Both the position numbers and the translations under genes were made by a program. The notes below the pieces were generated by a model. It ran no database searches and was not told the DNA's origin. It was given only the letters and a program-made list of their open reading frames with translations. DNA of 64,000 bases from an uncultured Lachnospiraceae bacterium (lineage in GTDB: Bacteria; Bacillota; Clostridia; Lachnospirales; Lachnospiraceae), in NCBI GenBank assembly GCA_934292725.1, contig CAKQXY010000016.1:3344-67343 (forward strand), written 5' to 3'. Positions 17,191 through 24,683 of this stretch are shown here, in pieces; position 1 is the first letter of the stretch; each line of letters begins with the position of its first letter.

Positions 17191-19644
17191 CTACCGTGTA
17201 GTCACCGTCGCTGCCAGCGCTGGCAGCACATACTTCCACTCCATATCGCTTGCCAGATAAAATTTTGTATAGCACGGCTGGTTGTAGCAGTTATTCTGCC
17301 ATGCCACGCCGACGCGGTACTGAATGTCATGAAGAAGCGTAAACAATTTATGTGCGGACAGATCGGTGTTTGTGTAGATTCGCACTGCACTGCTGTCTTC
17401 GAGGCGAAGAATAATCTCGTCACGATAATCGCCAAAAATATCTGCGACAAGGCAAGGATTTCCTTTTGTGCCATTGTTTGTGAGCGTTCCCTGCGGGTCA
17501 AGCATAATGCCATGTGTGTTATCGTTAATGATACCTGTCTGCTTTTTGCGCTCCATATAGTCTACGCCGTCAATGATCTGCGTTGTCATATCAGAAGCCC
17601 AGTGGATATTTGCGTTTGTTCCAAGACGCTTTACGTCAAGCTTATTTCCGTTGCAGTCAAAGGTGTCCTTTACCCACACCTGAAGACCACGCACACCCGG
17701 TACGACATCTCCTATCATGCAGCGTCCAAGATCTTCTTCTGCATATTCACCAAAGAATACTTTTCCAGTAAGTGCATCGCGAAGCGCAAATCCATACGGT
17801 GCTGCCTTTGCACCTTCGAACACATTAAAGATCTGGTAGCCCGGCAAATCTGGATTGATTCTTGCGACATGCATTGCATCACCGTGGCCAAGCTTTGCAA
17901 GACGTCCATCTGGCAGATGATCATAGCTTGAATATAAAAGACTTCCATCATGGTCAATCACAGCTGCACCATAGATAATCTCCTGGCAGCCGTCACCATC
18001 CACATCTGCTACTGAAAGGCTGTGATCTCCCTGTCCTGCAAACTTTCCATAAACAGGATCTAAGCCCTCTTTTTCGTGTGCATTGTCATTAAATGGATTA
18101 TTCATTGGCACATGACCAGAATCTGCCATGAATCGTTTTGCAAAGTGACCATCCTTAAAATCATAAGCTGTCACAGTGCTTCTTGTGTAGTAGCCTCTGC
18201 ATATGATAACAGATGGATGTTCACCGTCTAAATACGCAACACCAGATAAAAAACGATCTACACGGTTGCACGGTTCAATTCTTCTCATTGCATAGTCGCC
18301 CCACATCAGGCCATCATCGCCTCTTGGCACTGGAAAATCAATTGTCTCAAGCTCTTTTCCATCACCGCCAAACATAGTCAGATATTCCGGACCATCATAG
18401 ATAAAGCCCTCAAATGCTTCAAGATGATTCTTATCGCTTCTTGACGGTGCAAATTCATATATAAAGTAAGAAACAAGCTCTTTTGCATCCTCGCGGCTAA
18501 GCGGATAATGATACTTAACAGGAATACCAAAGCACTCCTCAAGTGTCGCAGGCCAGCGTCCAGATACAACCTCCGGGTGACTGCTCCAGCCCATAAACAT
18601 CTCTACAAGATGCTCTTTATAATCGGCTGCGGTGCATACATAATTGTCCTGATTTGTCACGCCTTTTTTCACATCGCGCTCTGGAAGTGTAATGTACTCC
18701 TCTGCCACTGTGCCGTCTGCTGCAAAGCGTGTCACCTTTGTACCTGGTGCCGTCTTTACACACATTTCTGCCTTGCCGTCACCGTCAAAATCGTACACCA
18801 TAAATTGCGTGTAGTGCGCTCCTGAGCGGATATTTGGTCCCATATCGACACGCCATAAAATTGTGCCGTCCAGTCGATAGCAGTCAATGTAGCAATTTCC
18901 GGTATAACCGCGATGAGAAACATCATGCGCATTTGACGGATCCCACTTTACGATATACTCTAACTCGCCGTCTCCGTCTACATCACCTATGCTCATATCA
19001 TTTGCGCTGTAGGTGTAAGGCTGCCCCTCTGGGAACATCTCACCCTTCGGGGAACGGCCATCAGCCGGCTTATTCATTGGAATATCAATGTAATTGTTTT
19101 CCCATACAAAAACTTTCTTACAACGTTCTCCCTCTTTGCCGTCAATAATCGGTGCAACACTATATGTATCCTGCAATGTTCCATCTGTATCAATATAGTT
19201 AGTGCTGTCTGTAACGACTGCAATTTTATTTTCGCCGCGGTATACGGCATAATCAGCACCTGTAAGTCCTGTATCGCAATAGCCGCGCACCTCGTCAATA
19301 AACATACGCCAGCCCACATATACACCTTTGTCTGTCTTAACAGCAACAAGACCTCTATTTAATTTTTCAAGCTGCTCATGAAAAACTGCCTTAAGAGGTG
19401 TCTCAACAAGATTGCTCATCTCATACTCAGTTCCATCCTTTACAGCTGCTACCTTTAAATAATGCGGCACATGCGTTGCCTTCTTTAAGACAAAGCTGCA
19501 CTCTTTTGTATCGCCTACAAGCTGATACTTCATGGTCAAAATGTCTTTATCGGCCCAGTACACATGATACTTTTCGGCACCCTCTGCCGGTTCCCATGCA
19601 ATTTCTACGTGGTCATTCCAGACCTGCTTTACTGTCGCGTTCAT
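17191..19644 (-). CDS. Rhamnogalacturonan lyase, polysaccharide lyase family 11
   Basis: An 817-residue lyase that cleaves the GalA-rhamnose backbone of rhamnogalacturonan-I by beta-elimination, related to B. subtilis YesW/YesX. Family marks are the calcium-binding propeller segments (DVDGDGELEYIVKWDP, VYDFDGDGKAEMCVKTAPGT, VADVDGDGCQEIIYGA, VADIFGDYRDEIILR) and the active-site stretch WRVDMGPNIRSGAHYTQF. An N-terminal fibronectin-III-like segment (about 1-90) replaces the signal peptide, so it is predicted to act in the cytoplasm. The start is set at the ATG preceded by GGAGAC; an upstream in-frame ATG at 19701 has no ribosome binding site. It is the last large gene of the pectin operon. Confidence 0.93.
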   Translation of the reverse strand: MNATVKQVWNDHVEIAWEPAEGAEKYHVYWADKDILTMKYQLVGDTKECSFVLKKATHVPHYLKVAAVKDGTEYEMSNLVETPLKAVFHEQLEKLNRGLVAVKTDKGVYVGWRMFIDEVRGYCDTGLTGADYAVYRGENKIAVVTDSTNYIDTDGTLQDTYSVAPIIDGKEGERCKKVFVWENNYIDIPMNKPADGRSPKGEMFPEGQPYTYSANDMSIGDVDGDGELEYIVKWDPSNAHDVSHRGYTGNCYIDCYRLDGTILWRVDMGPNIRSGAHYTQFMVYDFDGDGKAEMCVKTAPGTKVTRFAADGTVAEEYITLPERDVKKGVTNQDNYVCTAADYKEHLVEMFMGWSSHPEVVSGRWPATLEECFGIPVKYHYPLSREDAKELVSYFIYEFAPSRSDKNHLEAFEGFIYDGPEYLTMFGGDGKELETIDFPVPRGDDGLMWGDYAMRRIEPCNRVDRFLSGVAYLDGEHPSVIICRGYYTRSTVTAYDFKDGHFAKRFMADSGHVPMNNPFNDNAHEKEGLDPVYGKFAGQGDHSLSVADVDGDGCQEIIYGAAVIDHDGSLLYSSYDHLPDGRLAKLGHGDAMHVARINPDLPGYQIFNVFEGAKAAPYGFALRDALTGKVFFGEYAEEDLGRCMIGDVVPGVRGLQVWVKDTFDCNGNKLDVKRLGTNANIHWASDMTTQIIDGVDYMERKKQTGIINDNTHGIMLDPQGTLTNNGTKGNPCLVADIFGDYRDEIILRLEDSSAVRIYTNTDLSAHKLFTLLHDIQYRVGVAWQNNCYNQPCYTKFYLASDMEWKYVLPALAATVTTR

Positions 19645-19706
19645 AGTTGTCTCCTTTTTCTTATTCGGGCGAGCGACCCATTTTGTCGCGTCGCCCTTCA
19701 CAAAAC

Positions 19707-20501
19707 TTATGCCAGCTCTGCTTTCACCTTATCCAGCTTGTCATCACGATCATATGAACGAATCAATCCTGCAAGAAGTCCTGCAAATGCCTTTGCACCT
19801 GCCTGCTGTAAATGTGCATTGTCCTTTTTTCCGTCTGGATAGCCTTCATATGCTCCCTGATCCAACCACATAAACAGCTTCTTAGAACCCTCACTTCCAA
19901 CAGTATTTAAATAATCTGCAGTTGCTTTTCCCAGATCAAGCACAGGAAGATCATACTTATCCCCCATCTCAAGCATCTTATCACGATACTCTGGAAAGCT
20001 TACGCTAAACTTGCCATCTGGCGTATCATCACAATCTCTCATTGCGATTGCTGTCACAAGAACTGGCTGTGCGCCGCGCTCCTTTGCTGCATTTATATAG
20101 CGAAGCAGATATTCCTCATACTGCTCTGGCGTAACATAACGCTCCTCTTTTTCCTTGTTTGCATCGTTATGTGCAAACTGCATGAACAGATAGTCACCTG
20201 ACTTGATCGCCTTTTTTAAATCATCAAGGCGACCCTCATCAAAGTAGCTTCTGCTGCTTCTTCCTGCCATTGCACGGTTATCAATAAACAGGCCATCTGT
20301 CTCATAAATAATCGACTGGTCAAAATCAGAATCACTCTTTTTGCCATAGCCCATCCAGTCACAGCCATCCTGATTCATCTTTTGTGCTGTCTCTTTAAAA
20401 TAGGTGTGCAGCATCTGACCCCAGCCAGTAATCGGCTTTACAGGTGTCTTATAGCTTTGTACGGTAGAATCTCCTGCTAAGTAAATTGTAAATTTTTTCA
20501 T
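19707..20501 (-). CDS. Rhamnogalacturonan acetylesterase, SGNH/GDSL family (CE12 type)
   Basis: Removes acetyl groups from rhamnogalacturonan-I fragments, like B. subtilis RhgT/YesT. The block I motif is LAGDSTVQ with nucleophile Ser12, block II is GRSSRSY, block III is QFAHNDANKE with the oxyanion Asn, and block V has the catalytic Asp-His pair in KDNAHLQQAGA. Length (264) is normal, and there is no signal peptide. GGAG lies seven bases before the ATG. It is 62 bases upstream of the PL11 start and probably co-transcribed with it. Confidence 0.92.
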   Translation of the reverse strand: MKKFTIYLAGDSTVQSYKTPVKPITGWGQMLHTYFKETAQKMNQDGCDWMGYGKKSDSDFDQSIIYETDGLFIDNRAMAGRSSRSYFDEGRLDDLKKAIKSGDYLFMQFAHNDANKEKEERYVTPEQYEEYLLRYINAAKERGAQPVLVTAIAMRDCDDTPDGKFSVSFPEYRDKMLEMGDKYDLPVLDLGKATADYLNTVGSEGSKKLFMWLDQGAYEGYPDGKKDNAHLQQAGAKAFAGLLAGLIRSYDRDDKLDKVKAELA

Positions 20502-20535
20502 TTTTGCGCTCCATTTTTTTTAAATCTCTAAGTTA

Positions 20536-20710
20536 CAGTTCACTGGACACCCATTCGCAAAACCGCACGTTCCGTGCGTCGTTGCTAACCGCAAACAAGT
20601 TTGCGCGCAACTTTGTTTTGTTCATGAACGGGCGTCCACTTCGTCCTGTTGATCTGTCAAATTTCTATGCAAGCATGAAATTTGTCCAGATCTAACATGA
20701 CGCGTGAACT
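20536..20710. repeat. Structured 175-bp intergenic element with hairpin repeat copy 2
   Basis: Bounded by 8-bp inverted ends CAGTTCAC (20536-20543) and GTGAACTG (20703-20710). The part 20642-20710 is the inverted copy of the hairpin repeat at 1126-1194; its outer arms differ (GTCATGTT/AACAGGAC) but still pair. The rest holds further palindromes: CGCACG/CGTGCG with Ts on the minus strand, CGCAAAC/GTTTGCG and GTTCATGAAC. It separates the nitroreductase and acetylesterase genes inside the pectin locus, and probably acts as a terminator or attenuator. Confidence 0.65.
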
Positions 20711-20717
20711 GTGCTGA

Positions 20718-21302
20718 TTACAATTCTTTTACAACAACATCCTTCAGGCTTCTCTTTGGAACATAATGAACCTGATTTTCGTCACGATAATATTTGATAT
20801 CGTCGTCTTTTACCTCAACCATCTTTACTTCTTCAACTGGAACGCCTAGTGCGATTACCATTGAAATTGCATACTTCTCTGGATCTAATCCAAAGATTTC
20901 CATAAGCTCAGTGCGCTTGACATTCATTAACATGCAGCCGCCGTAGCCCATATCTCTTGCGCCAAGGAAAATGGTCTGTGCCACGATTCCTTCGTCGACG
21001 GTCAGATTCTTCTGAAGGCTCAAATCACGCAAAATCAGAATATAGCCTGTCGGACGCTCTCCCTCTACCGGGCCATCCCAGTCACTTAAATAGCCTGCCC
21101 ATGCCAGATTTTTGTAAATCTCTTCATTTTTCTCTTCATCTGCGCAAAGTGCAAAGCGGATATACTGACGATTTCCACCGCATGGTGTAATGCGGCCTAA
21201 CTCAGCTAACTCCTCAAGTTCCTGCATAGTCATTTTTTTACTCTGGTCAAAGCGGCGGTATGAACGTGCGCCAGCTACCAGATCGTGAAATTTCTTTGTC
21301 AT
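20718..21302 (-). CDS. Nitroreductase-family protein
   Basis: A 194-residue flavin-dependent oxidoreductase of the nitroreductase family. Typical segments are ARSYRRFDQSKKMTMQELEEL near the N-terminus (FMN phosphate contact), then TPCGGNRQYIRFAL, and the substrate-loop region GIVAQTIFLGARDMGYGGCML. It overlaps the upstream GH2 gene by four bases (ATGA), so the two are translationally coupled. Why a flavoprotein would be coupled to pectin breakdown is not evident. Confidence 0.88.
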   Translation of the reverse strand: MTKKFHDLVAGARSYRRFDQSKKMTMQELEELAELGRITPCGGNRQYIRFALCADEEKNEEIYKNLAWAGYLSDWDGPVEGERPTGYILILRDLSLQKNLTVDEGIVAQTIFLGARDMGYGGCMLMNVKRTELMEIFGLDPEKYAISMVIALGVPVEEVKMVEVKDDDIKYYRDENQVHYVPKRSLKDVVVKEL

Positions 21303-24300
21303 AATTGTTTTTCCTTTCTATTTCTGCATTCCACACGGAACACATTAACTTTATCATCATAGTACGCGGTCACACCTTCTATATACGTGATTATCGCGTT
21401 AACCTCCATTACAAACTGGCGGCTCTCTGAAATATATGGCTCTCCATCCATCAGATTTTCCTTGCCATCGACGAGCAAGTGCGTCTGATGAGTCTGCGCA
21501 ATCACGGTATGACCGCCGCTTGTCAGCGTCAGACGTTCTTTCTTTTGATCATACTCATAGTCAAAGACATCGCCCAGCTCACCTTTCATGCGCTCTAAAA
21601 TACAGATGACTGCACCCCAGATACTTCCATTCTTATTAACAGTACGCACACCTCTTGTGTCTGGCTCTTGTCCGTTCCAAAGAATCTTGCAGTACTGCTC
21701 AGTCTCTGGCACATACTTTGCAAGGTCAGCTGCCGCTACTGCCGGATAATCCTGATTATTCGGGGCGATAGTGTCTCCAAGATCTGGATATGATGCATTT
21801 AAATATGTGAGTGCTTCATCTTCAAGTACTACTGGTACGGAGTTTAGCTCGACGCTTACTGGTGACAATCCTTCCATCGCGGCAGTAACACGAATTGCAC
21901 CTGCTTTTTTGGTGCTTCTTAGGAATACACGGTTATATCCGCACTCTGCGTACAGATAGTTTTTATGGATAACATTATCCTGTTTATTTGGTCCGTTGAA
22001 ACGGCCGCTGTTATAGCCGCCAAGGAAAATGCCTTCGCCATCTAAAGCAAAGTCGATTCGCGCATCACACAGTGGGCATATACGTCCCTCGGTGTCAGTC
22101 ACGTGCACATCAATAAAAGCCACATCTGCGCCATCGGCAAGAAGCCATTTTGGAGAAGTCTTTACTGAAAGTTCAAGCTTTGCCGGTTCCCCTGCTGTCT
22201 CGATGGTATCTGCAGCAACCTGCTTTTCATCGTAATCATAGGCAATCGCCATCACCTTTCCCTGTCTTGTGATATCGATATTCGGGAATGCAAACACAAA
22301 AGTATCCTGCGGTGTATCGCAGCTTCCAACTAACTCATCATTTACATACAGCTCAACCTTTGCAATTGGATCACTTGCAATCACATATACTGTTTTGTGC
22401 TTTGGATCGCGGTATCCATACTCGCCTGTCGCCATCCAGAAATTGCCATCGAAAGCCTTTTCCTCATAGCGATAATTTTTTTCGTCCTGCGGCGGATAAT
22501 TCCAATGACCTACAATCTTGACTTCTGGCTTTCTTGACTGCATAACACGGAACACATCAAAGCTTTGCTTTTTGTTTCGTGCAGCATCCACACGTCCGCT
22601 CATACGGCCATTTTCAGAATAAGCCTGTCGTCCATGCTGTGCTGAGTCTGTCCAGCAAAGTGCAGCACATGCGCTGTACCAGTCATGATGTGATGCACCG
22701 CCAATACGGTCATTGAAAAACTCACTGTAGCCCTTTGCATTTGCAAGTGCCAGATCTTCTGATGTAAGATCATAGAAGTCGCCGCCCGGCTGCTTTCTGC
22801 CGCCTTTTCCAAGCCATTTATTTTTATAGTCAAAATCTGGTGGTGTGAAATCATCCCAGATTCGCCGCGGTGCTTCCTCACGTGAATACTCAGTCTCCGT
22901 GATTGGTCCATGCTCTGCTAAAAAGCGTGCTGCATGACGATTTAACATCGTGCCGACATACTCTGATTCAACTAATACCTCTTCAGTATTAATCGTGCGG
23001 CAGCCCATGAAACGACCACGTGACGGATCAAGAGCTTCTTTTAGAAGACGCATCTCTCTCATATGTTCTTTTCCAATTGAATTGTTTCCAGCCTCCCAAA
23101 AGACAATGGACGGATGATTTCTAAATGCGATGATGACATCACGCATCAGCTCCACTCGCTGATCCCACTGTCTTCCAAAGTTCTCTTTTTCCTTGTCGCC
23201 TGCTGGCTGTGTACAGATGATACCCTGGCGGTCAAACGCACGAATTTCAGATGGCGCTGCAGCTACATGCATCCAACGGATGTGATTTGCATTGCTCTCC
23301 TTGATCAATCTTGCATCCTCGTCCTTTAACCATTCTGGTGCAATACCAATCGCAGCCCACTCGTTTGTCGCTCTCTGTGCATAACCGCGCAGCCACACTG
23401 GTGCATCGTTTATCATTACACCCTGATCCTTGTCGTAGCCGATCTTGCAAAAGCCAGTCTCAATCTCCTGCTCATCAAGACACATTATTCCAGCATTTTC
23501 ATCTGCTGCATCTGCTTTTGCACTATCACAAACTACACAGCCACCAACTGCACAATCCTTTGTGTACAGACGCACAACAACGCGGTACAGATATGGATCG
23601 TCAATGCTCCACAGACGAAGACCTTCGCGCCCCGACTGTGCCTTTACCACGGTGACATGCTCGGAGTCGATTCGTGTTGGTGCTGCTTCCTCCTCGTCTG
23701 CCGGAACGTAATGACCATTCTCATCCTTCTTGTAAGCATCTTTTGGCACTATGCTAAGAAAAGATTCTTCCGCTCCCCAAGATGCGATCTCTTGCGGCTT
23801 AGACTGAAATGAAAATGCCTTTGTGCCATCATGACGCAGCACATCAACACATATCCATGCCACAACTGGCTTTCCAGTCTCGTTTCGCACCTCTGCCTCA
23901 ACAGTCGTCTTGGCACTTCCCGAAAGCTCCATGCCGTTTTTATCCTTACCAGATTTGATCTCGTAATCGCTACCATACACATAGCAGCCCTTCGTGAGCA
24001 AGTTGCTGTAAAGCGGAAGTGTCAGATAAACCTGCGGCTTATAATATAATCTAACCGGACTTGTCAATCCTCCGACAGACGGATTAAAGTCGTTGCAGTT
24101 CCAGAAGAAGCCAACTCCCTCTCTATCTTTTGGTACTTCCTCGTCCTGCGGCTGTAAATAGCTTCCCGGTTCAACATCTTCTGCATTTGGTGTTTCTGCG
24201 ATACAAAATGGAATATTTCTTGTCGCAGTGTTGTCTGTTGCAACAGCAATCAGATTTTTCTCACCAAAGCGAATATATTGTGTCAGATCAAAGCCAAACG

Positions 24301-24673
24301 GTGCCACACCATTCTCATGGTAGCCTGCCAATGTACCATTTACATAAAGATAGCAGGTCTGGCGCACCTTCTCAAACTGAATAAGAACCTTCTGACCCTG
24401 ACGATTTTTTGGCACCTCAAACCACTTGCGGTAAAATGCCATTGTTCGCTTCTGACCGCTTCCTGCATCCTGAATGCGATCACGAAAAAGATCACCATCA
24501 TTGAAGGTATGAGGAAGAGTTACCTCCTCCCAATTCTCCTCCTTGTACGCTGTTTCATAGAAGAAATGACCCTCTGCATCACGCCACTTATTCAGCGCAT
24601 CTTTCAATGGGAAGGCATCTGCAAGCAGAAACTTCCATCCATAGTGGAAGTAAATTCCTTTTCCGATACTCAT
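21299..24673 (-). CDS. Glycoside hydrolase family 2 protein (unusual acid/base site)
   Basis: A 1,124-residue GH2-type enzyme of the beta-galactosidase/beta-glucuronidase superfamily: N-terminal sugar-binding domain (MAFYRKWFEVPKNRQG, LYVNGTLAGYHENGVAPF), TIM barrel with IRWMHVAAAPSEIRAFDRQG, and C-terminal Ig-like domains (ASDPIAKVELYVNDE, DVAFIDVHVTDTEGR). Where GH2 enzymes carry the acid/base Glu in a GNE motif, this one has VFWEAGNNSIG (about residue 528), so the usual Glu is Asn. A Glu-rich loop ITETEYSREEAP (about 591) could hold the nucleophile. It may use another residue or belong to a divergent subfamily. No signal peptide. AAAGGAG sets the start; an in-frame ATG at 24712 is less likely. 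It lies ten bases after the YetA-like gene. Confidence 0.88.
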   Translation of the reverse strand: MSIGKGIYFHYGWKFLLADAFPLKDALNKWRDAEGHFFYETAYKEENWEEVTLPHTFNDGDLFRDRIQDAGSGQKRTMAFYRKWFEVPKNRQGQKVLIQFEKVRQTCYLYVNGTLAGYHENGVAPFGFDLTQYIRFGEKNLIAVATDNTATRNIPFCIAETPNAEDVEPGSYLQPQDEEVPKDREGVGFFWNCNDFNPSVGGLTSPVRLYYKPQVYLTLPLYSNLLTKGCYVYGSDYEIKSGKDKNGMELSGSAKTTVEAEVRNETGKPVVAWICVDVLRHDGTKAFSFQSKPQEIASWGAEESFLSIVPKDAYKKDENGHYVPADEEEAAPTRIDSEHVTVVKAQSGREGLRLWSIDDPYLYRVVVRLYTKDCAVGGCVVCDSAKADAADENAGIMCLDEQEIETGFCKIGYDKDQGVMINDAPVWLRGYAQRATNEWAAIGIAPEWLKDEDARLIKESNANHIRWMHVAAAPSEIRAFDRQGIICTQPAGDKEKENFGRQWDQRVELMRDVIIAFRNHPSIVFWEAGNNSIGKEHMREMRLLKEALDPSRGRFMGCRTINTEEVLVESEYVGTMLNRHAARFLAEHGPITETEYSREEAPRRIWDDFTPPDFDYKNKWLGKGGRKQPGGDFYDLTSEDLALANAKGYSEFFNDRIGGASHHDWYSACAALCWTDSAQHGRQAYSENGRMSGRVDAARNKKQSFDVFRVMQSRKPEVKIVGHWNYPPQDEKNYRYEEKAFDGNFWMATGEYGYRDPKHKTVYVIASDPIAKVELYVNDELVGSCDTPQDTFVFAFPNIDITRQGKVMAIAYDYDEKQVAADTIETAGEPAKLELSVKTSPKWLLADGADVAFIDVHVTDTEGRICPLCDARIDFALDGEGIFLGGYNSGRFNGPNKQDNVIHKNYLYAECGYNRVFLRSTKKAGAIRVTAAMEGLSPVSVELNSVPVVLEDEALTYLNASYPDLGDTIAPNNQDYPAVAAADLAKYVPETEQYCKILWNGQEPDTRGVRTVNKNGSIWGAVICILERMKGELGDVFDYEYDQKKERLTLTSGGHTVIAQTHQTHLLVDGKENLMDGEPYISESRQFVMEVNAIITYIEGVTAYYDDKVNVFRVECRNRKEKQL

Positions 24674-24683
24674 GTGTTCTCCT

